Shown here piece after piece: positions 42,571-52,049 of a DNA stretch of 64,000 nt (positions are counted from its first letter, which is position 1; each line of letters starts with the position of its first letter). The notes under the pieces are model-generated. The model saw only the letters and a list, made by a program, of their open reading frames with translations, did not search any database and had not been told where the DNA came from. Source of the DNA: DATDDB01 sp035260545 (lineage in GTDB: Bacteria; Pseudomonadota; Gammaproteobacteria; Burkholderiales; Gallionellaceae); assembly GCA_035260545.1 (NCBI GenBank), contig DATFUZ010000025.1, forward strand, positions 1 to 64,000. The letters run 5' to 3'. The position numbers and the translations under genes were made by a program.

Positions 42571-43050
42571 CTATTGCGCCGGCTTTGGCTTTGCAGAGCC
42601 TTCCGCCATCATGTTGATCACCTTGCCGATCAGGTCTTCCAGCACCATGGCCGATTCCGTGTGCTTGATGGTGTCGCCGGGCTTAAACATTTCATCGCTG
42701 CCGCCCACCGACAGGCCGATATACTGCTCCCCCAGCAGGCCGGAGGTAAGCACCTTGGCATAGGTGTCGGTGTCGAACTGGTAGCGCTTGTCTATGGTCA
42801 TGGTCACCTTGGCCTGGTATGTCTGCGTATCCAGCGAGATACTCTTCACACGGCCGACCAGAACACCAGCGCTGCGCACAGCGGCATCCGGCTTGAGGCC
42901 GCCGATGTTGTTGAAATAGGCCTGCAATTCATATGTTTGAGACATATTGTACGTACTCAGGTTCCCGACCTTGAAAGCCAGCACCGTGAGGGCCACAATG
43001 CCCGCGATCACAAAAGCGCCCACCCATAAATCCAGCGTGGTACGTTCCAT
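42571..43050 (-). CDS. mlaD: MCE-domain lipid transport protein MlaD
   Basis: This 159-residue inner-membrane-anchored protein has one N-terminal helix (LDLWVGAFVIAGIVALTVLAF) and a single MCE domain (about 38-120; GGLKPDAAVRSAGVLVGRVKSI). It forms the hexameric periplasmic ring of MlaFEDB that receives lipids from MlaC. It follows mlaE by 1 base. Confidence 0.96.
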   Translation of the reverse strand: MERTTLDLWVGAFVIAGIVALTVLAFKVGNLSTYNMSQTYELQAYFNNIGGLKPDAAVRSAGVLVGRVKSISLDTQTYQAKVTMTIDKRYQFDTDTYAKVLTSGLLGEQYIGLSVGGSDEMFKPGDTIKHTESAMVLEDLIGKVINMMAEGSAKPKPAQ

Positions 43051-43051
43051 A

Positions 43052-43843
43052 TTATTCTCCCCGAAACATGATTGCAGTCAAAATGACGTCCAGCAGCAAC
43101 ACCGCCAGCGACGACTGGACGACGGTGCGCGTGGTCGCGCCGGATACGCCCTCGGCCGTGGGTGGCGCATCGTAACCCTCGAACAGGGCAATCGCCGTCA
43201 CCGCCACGCCGAATACAAAGCTCTTGATCACGCCATTCATGATGTCGTGCTCGAAATCGACGGATGCCTGCATCTGCGACCAGAACGACCCCGCGTCCAC
43301 ACCTATCATGACCACGCCCACCATATAGCCGCCGAACACGCCCATTGCCGAAAACAGGGCCGCCAGCAAAGGCATCGAGATCACACCGGCCCAGAAGCGC
43401 GGCGCCACGACGCGCGCAATCGGATTCACGGCCATGATCTCCATGGCATCGATCTGCTCGGTCGCCTTCATCAGGCCGATTTCCGCAGTCATCGCCGAAC
43501 CGGCGCGGCTGGCGAACAGCAGCGCGGAGAGCACCGGCCCCAGTTCGCGCACCAGGGACAGCGCAACGAGGGTGCCCAGGGCGGACTCCGAACCATAGCG
43601 CTTCAGCGTCTCGTAGCCCTGCAATCCCAGCACGATGCCCACGAACAGGCCCGCGACCAGGATGATTATGAGCGACATCACGCCGCTGAAGAACAGCTCG
43701 CGTATGGTCAGCCGGAAACGGGCAAAGCTGGTGCCCGAAAAGCGCAGTGTCAGCACAAAGAAGTGCGTGGCCATGCCGATCCGCCACACCAGGTTGATGG
43801 TGTGGTTCCCGAGTTTTCTCACACCGGCGATGATGCGCTTCAT
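43052..43843 (-). CDS. mlaE: Phospholipid ABC transporter permease MlaE
   Basis: This 263-residue permease of the MlaE family has about five to six membrane helices. The conserved segment LVRELGPVLSALLFASRAGSAMTAEIGLMKATEQIDAMEIMAVNP is clearly present. It forms the membrane core of MlaFEDB with the MlaF ATPase encoded just before it. Confidence 0.96.
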   Translation of the reverse strand: MKRIIAGVRKLGNHTINLVWRIGMATHFFVLTLRFSGTSFARFRLTIRELFFSGVMSLIIILVAGLFVGIVLGLQGYETLKRYGSESALGTLVALSLVRELGPVLSALLFASRAGSAMTAEIGLMKATEQIDAMEIMAVNPIARVVAPRFWAGVISMPLLAALFSAMGVFGGYMVGVVMIGVDAGSFWSQMQASVDFEHDIMNGVIKSFVFGVAVTAIALFEGYDAPPTAEGVSGATTRTVVQSSLAVLLLDVILTAIMFRGE

Positions 43844-43844
43844 G

Positions 43845-44648
43845 TCAGGCTCGCAGTCTCAGGTCTTGTTGATAGTTCCCGCCCTTGAAGTGGAACGGTA
43901 TCGGCCCGTCCATCTCGCCATGGACGAACTGGCGCACGAAGGACTCCTCGGAGGCGATGATGTCAGCGGCCGTGCCTTGCGCGATGATCGCGCCATCAGA
44001 GACGAAATACACATAATCCACGATCTTGAGCGATTCCTGCACATCGTGCGTGACGATGATGGAGGTGGCGCCCAGCGCGTCGTTCAGGCGGCGAATCAGG
44101 TTGCCGACCACGGTCAGCGAGATCGGGTCCAACCCGGCGAACGGCTCGTCGTACATGATCAGCATGGGGTCCAGAGCGATGGTGCGCGCCAGCGCGACGC
44201 GGCGCGCCATGCCGCCGGACAGTTCAGCCGGCATCAGGTCCTGCGTGCCATACAGCCCGACCGCGCGCAGCTTCATCATCACCATGTCGCGTATGATCTC
44301 CTCCGGCAGGTCAGTGTGCTCGCGCATCTGGAAGGCGACGTTGTCGTACACCGACATGTCGGTGAACAGCGCCCCGAACTGGAACAGCATGCCCATTTTG
44401 CGCCGCATCTCATAGAGGCCCAGGCGGTCCAGTTCATGGAGGATCTGGCCGTCCACCTTCACATGGCCTTTGGTCGGATTGAGCACCCCCCCGATGTGGC
44501 GGAGGATGGTGGTCTTTCCGCAACCTGACAGCCCCATGATGGCAACCAGCTTCCCCTTGGGGAAATCCATGTTGATGCCCTTGAGGATGGGGCGGTTATC
44601 GTAGGCGAAATTGACGTCGCGCAACTCAACCAGCGTTTGTGAGGACAC
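43845..44648 (-). CDS. mlaF: Phospholipid ABC transporter ATPase MlaF
   Basis: This 267-residue ATPase has Walker A GLSGCGKTTILR, signature LSGGMARRVALAR and Walker B LIMYDEPFAGLDP. It powers phospholipid movement through MlaE and MlaD to keep the outer-membrane lipid asymmetry. First gene of the long unit running to hisD, with a GTG start at 44648 and a likely promoter at 44681-44710. Confidence 0.95.
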   Translation of the reverse strand: MSSQTLVELRDVNFAYDNRPILKGINMDFPKGKLVAIMGLSGCGKTTILRHIGGVLNPTKGHVKVDGQILHELDRLGLYEMRRKMGMLFQFGALFTDMSVYDNVAFQMREHTDLPEEIIRDMVMMKLRAVGLYGTQDLMPAELSGGMARRVALARTIALDPMLIMYDEPFAGLDPISLTVVGNLIRRLNDALGATSIIVTHDVQESLKIVDYVYFVSDGAIIAQGTAADIIASEESFVRQFVHGEMDGPIPFHFKGGNYQQDLRLRA

Positions 44649-44680
44649 TGCTCGTTAATCCCGTGGTGGTAAATTAGCCC

Positions 44681-44710
44681 ATTCTAAACTACAGCCTCAC
44701 TCCGCCACAA
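44681..44710 (-). promoter_or_regulatory. Candidate promoter of the mla operon
   Basis: On the minus strand TTGTGG (44705-44710) and TAGAAT (44681-44686) are spaced by 18 bases and lie about 30 bases before the mlaF start. The -10 matches the consensus in five positions; the -35 is weaker. Confidence 0.4.
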
Positions 44711-44785
44711 CTCCCGCAGCACCAAGCGCCGGAGGAGGGGCCATGCAAACTGCGTCTTCCGGGCCTCGAAGGCAAGCGGCGCGGC

Positions 44786-46150
44786 TCAATTCTCCCAGTG
44801 CAGCCTCGCCCCCACGATCGCAAGCGGCCCGCGGTCGGCGTTATATGCCGGAGCGCGGATGTACTGGTAGTCTGCGGTCACCGACGCGCCTGCGCCTACA
44901 CCGATGCTGTAATAGGCCTCCACGATCTGCTCGTCGGCGTAGTTCAGTTTGCCGTCCCCGATGAAGTAGCCCAGCCCGCCGGCCGCCAGGTATTGACGAT
45001 AGATGCCGGAAAGCGCATTGCGCAGATAGGCCACGCCGGCGGTGTCGCGATCGCGCATCCAGCGCCTGCCGCCCAGCGCAACGCCGACGGAGAACGAGCG
45101 GTGCACCGCGGTAAAGGCATAGGTTTCATATCGGCCGTCCTGCCACATGGCGCGCGAGAACAGCCCCACATCGGCCGCGATGGACTGCTCGACGTTATAG
45201 CCCAGGCCGTACTTCACCGCGTCCCTGCGCACCGCGGCGGTTGCCGGAATCCCGGCGGCGCTGTCCGTTGCGAACGCCGGGCTGGCCATCGCATCGTAAT
45301 AGCTCCCGGCCCGGATGGCGTCGCGGTAGGCCAGCAGGCGCACCTTGCCTTCCCGTCCGCCCATCACGTGCGCATGCACGATTTCGAACACCTGGCCGTA
45401 GTGGCGGAAGAACTGCCCGTCGAGCGCAAGCCCGTTGGGATAGCGAGGCTGCATGAACTGGCCGAAACGGTACACCCAGCCGCCCTCATAGTCTTCGAGC
45501 GCGAATCCCCAGGTGTAACCGCGCGTGTCTGCGGGATAATCGAACGCGCAACTGGCCATGTTGCACCAGTTCATGAACTGTGTCCGGGGATCGTGCGCAT
45601 ACCGATTGTTATCGAAGATGTCGAGCACGGCAAAATTGCCGGCAGTCAGCACGATGCGGTTGCGGTCCACGGCGCCGCCCAACTGGTTCATGGCCGATGG
45701 CACGTCTTCGCGCCCGCCCCCTTGTCCCCAGGTTTGCCGGATGAACAGGCGGGCGCGATATATCGTCAGGTGCGCACCGCTGACGCGGGTGAGCTCCCCG
45801 TTGTAGAAACCGCCGAAGCCGACGAGATTCGGCGACAGCGGCGCACCCTGAATGGCTTCGGGATCGAAATATGCCTCGGCGCCGTCCCACAAGCGCTTGC
45901 CGAATGCCGCAGTAAAGGAAAAGGTATACGCGTCCGCCGCATGGGTCGGCAAACTGTTGATGCCGCTATACAGCGCGTTGAATGAGGGTTGATGCTGCCA
46001 GATGTAGGTGGACTGGAATTTCGCGTTCCAGTCCTCGGGGGGCGCGCCATCGTCGGCCCGCGCCGTCCATGGCAGGGCCCACAGCGCGATAACGGCGAGC
46101 ATGCTTGCCGCGTGTCTTGCCCGCCTGCCCTCAGACCGCGTGCGCAACAT
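44786..46150 (-). CDS. OprB-like carbohydrate porin
   Basis: This 454-residue outer-membrane protein has a signal peptide (about 1-32, ending TARAD), then long beta-barrel sequence. NAKFQSTYIWQHQPSFNALYSGINSLP and the C-terminal ADYQYIRAPAYNADRGPLAIVGARLHWEN are typical of OprB-type carbohydrate porins. Its substrate preference is unknown, and the gene has no sugar-transport neighbours. Confidence 0.85.
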   Translation of the reverse strand: MLRTRSEGRRARHAASMLAVIALWALPWTARADDGAPPEDWNAKFQSTYIWQHQPSFNALYSGINSLPTHAADAYTFSFTAAFGKRLWDGAEAYFDPEAIQGAPLSPNLVGFGGFYNGELTRVSGAHLTIYRARLFIRQTWGQGGGREDVPSAMNQLGGAVDRNRIVLTAGNFAVLDIFDNNRYAHDPRTQFMNWCNMASCAFDYPADTRGYTWGFALEDYEGGWVYRFGQFMQPRYPNGLALDGQFFRHYGQVFEIVHAHVMGGREGKVRLLAYRDAIRAGSYYDAMASPAFATDSAAGIPATAAVRRDAVKYGLGYNVEQSIAADVGLFSRAMWQDGRYETYAFTAVHRSFSVGVALGGRRWMRDRDTAGVAYLRNALSGIYRQYLAAGGLGYFIGDGKLNYADEQIVEAYYSIGVGAGASVTADYQYIRAPAYNADRGPLAIVGARLHWEN

Positions 46151-46162
46151 GGCCTGCTCGCC

Positions 46163-47542
46163 TTATGCGCGGCGCCAGGTGGTGCCCTGCGGCGTATCTT
46201 CGAGCACGATGCCGGCCTCCAGCAGCTCCTTGCGGATGCGGTCCGCCTCGGCGTAGTTCTTGGCCGTCTTCGCGGCCACGCGCGCCGCGATCTGCGCATT
46301 GATGGCCGCGTCATCCATGCCGGCCGCCTCCACGCCGCCCTGCAGGAAGGCGACAGGAGCGCGCTGCAGCAGGCCGAGCACGCCGCCGAGCGCCTTCAAT
46401 TGCGCAACGTTTTGCGGGGTTGCTTCTCGATTGACTTGATTGGCGAGGTCGAACAGAACTGCCACTGCTTCCGGGGTGTTGAAATCATCGTCCATCGCCG
46501 CGCGGAAGCGCTGCCCGTGCGGCTCGTCCCAGTCCGCCACGGCATCCTCCGCGGGTGCGGCCTTAAGCGCGGTATACAGCCGGGTGAGCGCGCCCTTCGC
46601 GTCATCCAGATGGGCGTCCGAATAGTTGAGCGGGCTGCGATAGTGTGCGCGCAGGATGAAAAAGCGCACGACTTCGGCATCGTATTTTTCCAGCACTTCG
46701 CGGATGGTGAAGAAATTGCCCAGGCTCTTGGACATTTTCTCGTTGTCCACGCGCACAAAGCCGTTGTGCATCCAGTAGTTCACGTACTGGCACTGGTGGG
46801 CGCCCTCGCTCTGTGCGATCTCGTTTTCGTGATGGGGGAACTGCAGGTCCGCGCCGCCGCCGTGAATGTCGAAATGCTTGCCCAGCAGGTCCGAGCCCAT
46901 GGCGGAGCACTCCAGGTGCCAGCCGGGGCGCCCCGGCCCCCAGGGTGAATCCCAGGTCGCTTCCGCCGGCTCCTCGGCCCGCGCATGCTTCCACAGCACG
47001 AAATCCAGCGGATCATGCTTGTCAGTGGCGACCTCCACCCGTTCGCCGGCGCGCAAATCCTCGATCGACTTGCCGGAAAGCTTGCCGTAGCCGGGAAACT
47101 TGCGCACGGCGTAGTTCACGTCGCCGTCGGCGGCACGGTAGGCCAGACCGTTCTTTTCCAGCAAACCTATCATGTCCAGCATCTGCGGCACGTACTGCGT
47201 GGCGCGCGGTTCGTGCGTGGGCGGCAGCACGCCCAGGGCGCGCTCATCCTCGTGCATGTAGCCGATGAAGCGCCCTGTCAGGTCGTGTATGGACTCGCGG
47301 TTCTCCCCCGCGCGCTTGATGATCTTGTCGTCGATGTCGGTGATGTTGCGCACGTAAGTGACGTCATAGCCGGAGGCCTTGAGCCAGCGGTAAACCATGT
47401 CGAACACCACCATTACCCGCGCATGACCGATGTGGCAATAGTCGTAGACCGTCATGCCGCAGACGTACATGCGGACCTTGCCCGGCTCGATGGGGATGAA
47501 TTCCTGTTTGTCGCGGGCAAGCGTGTTGTAGATTTTCAGCAT
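46163..47542 (-). CDS. cysS: Cysteinyl-tRNA synthetase
   Basis: This class I synthetase is 459 residues long, with the zinc-binding Cys in YVCGMTVYDYCHIGHARV (also the HIGH motif), further zinc ligands in the ECSAMG and HHENE regions, and KMSKSLGNFF for the KMSKS loop. A C-terminal anticodon-binding domain is present. Full length. Confidence 0.97.
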   Translation of the reverse strand: MLKIYNTLARDKQEFIPIEPGKVRMYVCGMTVYDYCHIGHARVMVVFDMVYRWLKASGYDVTYVRNITDIDDKIIKRAGENRESIHDLTGRFIGYMHEDERALGVLPPTHEPRATQYVPQMLDMIGLLEKNGLAYRAADGDVNYAVRKFPGYGKLSGKSIEDLRAGERVEVATDKHDPLDFVLWKHARAEEPAEATWDSPWGPGRPGWHLECSAMGSDLLGKHFDIHGGGADLQFPHHENEIAQSEGAHQCQYVNYWMHNGFVRVDNEKMSKSLGNFFTIREVLEKYDAEVVRFFILRAHYRSPLNYSDAHLDDAKGALTRLYTALKAAPAEDAVADWDEPHGQRFRAAMDDDFNTPEAVAVLFDLANQVNREATPQNVAQLKALGGVLGLLQRAPVAFLQGGVEAAGMDDAAINAQIAARVAAKTAKNYAEADRIRKELLEAGIVLEDTPQGTTWRRA

Positions 47543-47549
47543 GACGGGA

Positions 47550-47900
47550 TCAGGCGGGCATGGGTTTGCCGTCGTTCAGGTAGAGCCAGCCTTTGATGAC
47601 GCGGTAGACTATCCAGCAGAAATTGGCGAACAGGATGGCCATGCCGACCAGCAGCACGTAGGTGGCTATCCCGACGACCGCCCACAGCAGGCCGAACCAG
47701 AAGGTGCGGATTTGCCAGCGGAAGTGGCTTTCCAGCCAGGTGCCGGCCGCCTCCTCGCGCTTGATGTAATCGATCATGACACCGGCGATGGCAGTGATGC
47801 CCGCAAACCAGGAAAGCGCGTACAGAATATAGACGGCTTGCGTGACGTTCTTCAGCGATTTCAGGCGCGCCTCTTCGGGAACGACTTCAATATCGGTCAT
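47550..47900 (-). CDS. DUF4870-like small membrane protein
   Basis: The 116-residue protein has three hydrophobic segments (about 22-44, 62-82, 85-105). The motif HFRWQIRTFWFGLLW, with a preceding DYIKREEA, is typical of DUF4870/TIC20-like membrane proteins of unknown function. Its ATG overlaps the glnS stop by 4 bases and cysS follows 7 bases later, so it is embedded in a tRNA synthetase operon. Confidence 0.83.
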   Translation of the reverse strand: MTDIEVVPEEARLKSLKNVTQAVYILYALSWFAGITAIAGVMIDYIKREEAAGTWLESHFRWQIRTFWFGLLWAVVGIATYVLLVGMAILFANFCWIVYRVIKGWLYLNDGKPMPA

Positions 47901-49582
47901 GACCGCTCCTTTGCCCAGCCGTCCTTCAGCGTCACCGTGCGATTGAACACCAGCTTGCCGCCGGCCTGATGGTCGCGGCGGTCGGTGCAGAAATACCCCA
48001 GGCGCTCGAACTGGTAGCGCGTCTCCGGCGCGGCGTCCTTCACCGCAGCCTCCACCCAGCCCTGCACCACACCGAGCGAATCCGGATTAATGAACTGGTG
48101 GAAGTCGCGTTCCTTGTCGGCATCCGGCTCGGGCACGGTGAACAGGCGGTCATAGAGCCTGATCTCGGCCGGCAGCGCATGGGCGCGCGACAGGAAGTGG
48201 ATCACGCCCTTGACCTTGCGGCCCTGCGGGTTCTTGCCCAGGGTATCGGGATCTATGCTGCACTTGAGCTCGACCACCTTGCCAGCCGCGTCCTTCACCA
48301 CCTCGTCGCAGCGCATCACGTAGCTGTAGCGCAGGCGCACCTCGCCGCCCGGGGTGAGCCGCTGCCATCCCGGCGGTGGCGCCTCGGCGAAGTCATCCGC
48401 CTCGATGAGCAGCTCGCTGGAAAACGGCACGATGCGGCTGCCGAACTCAGGGTGATTGGGGTGAAACCCCGCCTCGCGCGACTGCGCGCCTTCGGCATTG
48501 GTAATGGTGACCTTGAGGGGATTGATGATCGCCATCACCCGCGGCGCGCGGGCCTCCAGGTCGTCGCGCACGGCCGCCTCCAGCTCCGACAGATCAACGA
48601 TGTTCGGGCTCCTGGAAATTCCGATGCGCCGAGCAAACTCGCGTATGCCTTCCGGCGTGTAGCCGCGGCGGCGCATGCCGGAGATGGTGGGCATGCGCGG
48701 GTCGTCCCACCCGGCCACGCGCTTTTCCGTCACCAGTTGCAGCAGTTTGCGCTTGCTGGTGACGGTGTAGTGCAGTTCCAGCCGGGAAAATTCGTACTGC
48801 CGCGGATGGCAGGGGATGGTGATGTTGTCCAGCACCCAGTCGTAAAGCGGGCGGTGATCCTCGAATTCCAGCGTGCACAGCGAATGGGTGATGCCTTCGA
48901 GCGCATCCGAGATGCAATGAGTGTAGTCGTACATCGGGTAGATGCACCACTTGTCCCCGGTGCGGATGTGGTGCGCCCTTTTTATGCGATAAATGACCGG
49001 ATCGCGCATGTTGACGTTGGGCGAGGCCATGTCGATCTTCGCGCGCAGGGTGCGGCTGCCGTCGGCAAACTCGCCGGCTTTCATGCGGCCAAACAGGTCG
49101 AGGTTTTCCGCCACGGAGCGGGCGCGGTGCGGGCTGTTCCGGCCCGGCTGGGTCAGGGTGCCGCGGTAATCGCGCATCTGCTCGGGCGTGAGATCGTCCA
49201 CATAGGCAAGCCCCTTGTTGATCAGTTCCACCGCAAAGCCGTACAGCGCATCGAAATAGTCGGACGCCCAGCGCACCTCGCCGTCCCACTGGAAGCCCAG
49301 CCAGCGCACGTCGTCCTGGATGGATTGGGCGTATTCCTCGCTCTCCTTTTCGGGATTGGTGTCGTCGAAGCGCAGGTTGCACTTGCCCTGATAGTCCTGG
49401 GCCAGCCCGAAATTCAGGCAGATGGACTTCGCATGGCCGACATGCAGGTAGCCGTTGGGCTCGGGCGGAAAGCGCGTGACGATGGTGGCGTGCTTGCCGC
49501 TGGCAAGATCGGCATCGATGATGCCGCGGATGAAATTGGAGGGCGCCGCCGGGACCGCCGGCGCAGGGGCCTTGTTGCTCAT
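47897..49582 (-). CDS. glnS: Glutaminyl-tRNA synthetase
   Basis: GlnRS charges tRNA-Gln directly. The 561-residue class I enzyme shows FPPEPNGYLHVGHAKSI (HIGH motif), the VTSKRKLLQLV version of the KMSKS loop, and the two C-terminal beta-barrel anticodon-binding domains. The ATG at 49582 gives MSNKAPAPAVPAAPSNFIRGIIDADL. An upstream extension in frame is not conserved-looking. Confidence 0.97.
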   Translation of the reverse strand: MSNKAPAPAVPAAPSNFIRGIIDADLASGKHATIVTRFPPEPNGYLHVGHAKSICLNFGLAQDYQGKCNLRFDDTNPEKESEEYAQSIQDDVRWLGFQWDGEVRWASDYFDALYGFAVELINKGLAYVDDLTPEQMRDYRGTLTQPGRNSPHRARSVAENLDLFGRMKAGEFADGSRTLRAKIDMASPNVNMRDPVIYRIKRAHHIRTGDKWCIYPMYDYTHCISDALEGITHSLCTLEFEDHRPLYDWVLDNITIPCHPRQYEFSRLELHYTVTSKRKLLQLVTEKRVAGWDDPRMPTISGMRRRGYTPEGIREFARRIGISRSPNIVDLSELEAAVRDDLEARAPRVMAIINPLKVTITNAEGAQSREAGFHPNHPEFGSRIVPFSSELLIEADDFAEAPPPGWQRLTPGGEVRLRYSYVMRCDEVVKDAAGKVVELKCSIDPDTLGKNPQGRKVKGVIHFLSRAHALPAEIRLYDRLFTVPEPDADKERDFHQFINPDSLGVVQGWVEAAVKDAAPETRYQFERLGYFCTDRRDHQAGGKLVFNRTVTLKDGWAKERS

Positions 49583-49788
49583 GTCTGTTTTCCTTGGACC
49601 ATGCCGGTGGCAATGGAGTGCGCGAATTTTACCCGAAAACATGGGCCACGACCCGGCCGCAACGCACGGAACGCGATGATTTGTGAATCGGGGGTTATTT
49701 GGTAGAATCGGCGAATCCCGGCGCACCGCCCGAATTGCGGATGCGCGTGTTTTTTCCTGTCCCACAACCTCCCGGCACACGACAGAAG

Positions 49789-50385
49789 ATGAATTGGTTC
49801 AAACGCTATCGCCAACATATCGCGCTTTTCTCCGGCGCCTTGCTGCTTTGCTTCAACATGGGCGCCCGCGCCGATGACGTGCAGGATGCCGAAAAACTGT
49901 ACCAGCAAAAACAGTACGACCAGGCACTGGAAGAAGTGGACACGATCCTCACCGCCAAGCCCAAGAACATCCAGGCCCTGTTCCTGAAAGGCAACATTCT
50001 GGCGGCCAAGGGCAAAATCGCCGATGCCATCGGCGTGTTCCAGGCGATCACCGAGGCTGCGCCGGAGCGGCCCGAGCCCTACAATAACCTCGGCTACCTC
50101 TATGCGGCGCAGGGGCAATACGACAAGGCGAAGAACGCGCTGCAGATGGCGATACGCAACCAGCCGACCTATGGACTGGCGCACGAAAATCTCGGCGACA
50201 TCTATGCAAAGCTCGCCAGCAAGGAGTATGAACGCGCGCTGCAGCTCGATCCCAACAACTCCGCGATCCAGTTGAAGCTGGTGACGGTGAAGCAACTGTT
50301 CCCGAAGGGCACGGCAAACGTGCAGACCGTGACGATTCCCGCGGGCAGCGCGGCTTCTGCCCCTGCCGCCACGAACAAGCAGTGA
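49789..50385 (+). CDS. Exported TPR protein
   Basis: The 198-residue protein has an N-terminal signal or anchor (HIALFSGALLLCFNMGARA) and three to four tetratricopeptide repeats (about 35-155; AEKLYQQKQYDQALEEVDTIL..., RPEPYNNLGYLYAAQGQYDKAKNAL). It is probably periplasmic and works as a scaffold; no partner is identified. The exported cyclophilin gene follows after 47 bases. Confidence 0.8.
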   Translation: MNWFKRYRQHIALFSGALLLCFNMGARADDVQDAEKLYQQKQYDQALEEVDTILTAKPKNIQALFLKGNILAAKGKIADAIGVFQAITEAAPERPEPYNNLGYLYAAQGQYDKAKNALQMAIRNQPTYGLAHENLGDIYAKLASKEYERALQLDPNNSAIQLKLVTVKQLFPKGTANVQTVTIPAGSAASAPAATNKQ

Positions 50386-50432
50386 ATTTTTCCGGCTCCC
50401 GCAGCCTTCCGCACTCAAGGAGGACGTCGTAC

Positions 50433-51047
50433 ATGAAGAAGCTATCCGCAAGACTGTTCGCATTCCTGCTGTCCGCATGCTGCGTATTCTCGCTCGGCAT
50501 CGCGCCGGCACAGGCCAGTACCCATCACCACCCAAGCAAAGGAAAACACCCCATGGTCAAATTGCACACCAACAAGGGCGACATCGTCATCGAACTGTAC
50601 GCCGACAAAGCGCCTGAAACCGTCAGGAATTTCCTCGAGTACGTGAACAGCGGCTTCTATAACGGCACGATATTCCACCGCGTGATCAACAACTTCATGA
50701 TCCAGGGCGGCGGCTTCGAGCAGGGCATGAAGCAGAAGCCCACCCGCGCGCCGATCAAGAACGAGGCCGCGAACGGGCTGTCCAACGACACTTACACCGT
50801 CGCCATGGCGCGCACGAGCGACCCGCAGTCCGCAACGGCCCAGTTCTTCATCAACGTGAAGCACAATACCTTCCTCGACTACACGGCCCCCAACGCGCAA
50901 GGCTATGGCTATTGCGTATTCGGCAAGGTGGTCCAGGGCCAGGACGTGGTGGATGCCATCAAGGCGGTGCGAACCGGGAACAGCGGCATGTTCCAGGACG
51001 TTCCCCTCGAGGACGTGGTCATCATCAAGGCTGAAGAGATCAAGTAA
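50433..51047 (+). CDS. Cyclophilin-type peptidyl-prolyl isomerase
   Basis: The 204-residue protein has a signal peptide (KKLSARLFAFLLSACCVFSLGIAPAQA), a short His/Lys linker and a complete PpiB-like cyclophilin domain (about 41-204; FHRVINNFMIQGGGF, SATAQFFINV). A strong AGGAGG site precedes the ATG at 50433. An internal ATG at 50553 coincides with the normal start of cytosolic PpiB (MVKLHTNKGDIVIELY), so a second product without the signal peptide may also be made. Confidence 0.92.
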   Translation: MKKLSARLFAFLLSACCVFSLGIAPAQASTHHHPSKGKHPMVKLHTNKGDIVIELYADKAPETVRNFLEYVNSGFYNGTIFHRVINNFMIQGGGFEQGMKQKPTRAPIKNEAANGLSNDTYTVAMARTSDPQSATAQFFINVKHNTFLDYTAPNAQGYGYCVFGKVVQGQDVVDAIKAVRTGNSGMFQDVPLEDVVIIKAEEIK

Positions 51048-51128
51048 CCCGCGGCCGGGCGCGCGCCAGTGCGCCCGGTCTGGAACGGCGCGCCTGATCG
51101 CGCCGGTTGCCGTCCGGATACCGATGCC

Positions 51129-51860
51129 ATGGCCCACACCCTGTTCATTTCCGACCTGCACTTGAGCGAGGAGCACCCGCGCGACGCTGAATTGTTCCTG
51201 CAGTTCCTGCGCGAAGCGGCGCCGCAGGCCGAGGCGTTGTATATACTGGGCGACCTGTTCGAGGCATGGCCGGGCGACGACGACATGGCCGATGCCTTTC
51301 ACGCGCGGATCGTTTCTGCGCTGAAGGCGCTGTCCTTCGGCGGCACGCGTCTATACCTCATGCACGGCAACCGCGACCTGCTGATGGGCAGAGCGCTGGA
51401 GCAGGCCTGCGGCGCCACCCTGCTGCCCGACCCCACCGTGATCGACCTGTACGGCAAGCCGACCCTGCTTTCCCATGGCGACCAGTTGTGCACCGATGAC
51501 CAGGCCTACCAGGCCTATCGCAAGCAGGTGCACGATCCGGCCTGGCAGCGCCAGTTCCTGGCTCAGCCGCTGGACGCCCGCAAGGCATTCATCGCCCAGT
51601 TGCGGGCGCGCAGCCAGGACGAAAAGCAGAAAAAGTCCGAAGAAATCATGGACGTCAACGACGGGGCGGTGCTCACCCTGCTGCGCAGCCACCGTTATCC
51701 CGACCTCATTCACGGCCACACCCACCGCCCGGGACATCATCTGATACATGTGGACGGCTACATCTGCAACCGCTGGGTGCTGGGCGACTGGGAGACGCAG
51801 GCCAACGCGCTGTATTGCGACGATACCGGCGTGGTCAGGCGCGAAGCGCTGCCCGGCTAG
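51129..51860 (+). CDS. lpxH: UDP-2,3-diacylglucosamine diphosphatase
   Basis: LpxH hydrolyses UDP-2,3-diacylglucosamine to lipid X in lipid A synthesis. The 243-residue metallophosphoesterase shows all metal motifs: SDLHL, GDLFEAWPGDD, HGNRD, SHGDQLCTDD and HGHTHRP. The ATG at 51129 gives MAHTLFISDLHLS. It is downstream of the cyclophilin gene, as in other betaproteobacteria. Confidence 0.95.
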   Translation: MAHTLFISDLHLSEEHPRDAELFLQFLREAAPQAEALYILGDLFEAWPGDDDMADAFHARIVSALKALSFGGTRLYLMHGNRDLLMGRALEQACGATLLPDPTVIDLYGKPTLLSHGDQLCTDDQAYQAYRKQVHDPAWQRQFLAQPLDARKAFIAQLRARSQDEKQKKSEEIMDVNDGAVLTLLRSHRYPDLIHGHTHRPGHHLIHVDGYICNRWVLGDWETQANALYCDDTGVVRREALPG

Positions 51861-51898
51861 GCACCGGACAGCGCGGCTGAACGCAGCATTGGGACGTC

Positions 51899-52049
51899 AA
51901 AAAACGGCCCGGCACAGCTTGTGCGCGGCCGGGCCGAATGCTGCAGGCGCTCATCAAGGGGGAGGAGAGAGACGCCCAAAGATAACGCTCCGCTTTTTCC
52001 CTCGACTGTTCTGTGCGATAACAAACAAAAGCCGCAATAAATTGTTATA
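51899..52049 (-). ncRNA. Candidate small RNA with intrinsic terminator
   Basis: On the minus strand a TATAAT (52049-52054) is followed about 110 bases later by a GC-rich hairpin (51905-51936, CGGCCCG...CGGGCCG with an inner GCACA/TGTGC stem) and then TTTTTT. No minus-strand gene exists to use this terminator. The predicted transcript of about 145 nt carries a CU-rich stretch (CTCTCTCCTCCCCC) that could pair with Shine-Dalgarno sequences. The -35 region is poor, so an activator or another start may be needed. Confidence 0.4.
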
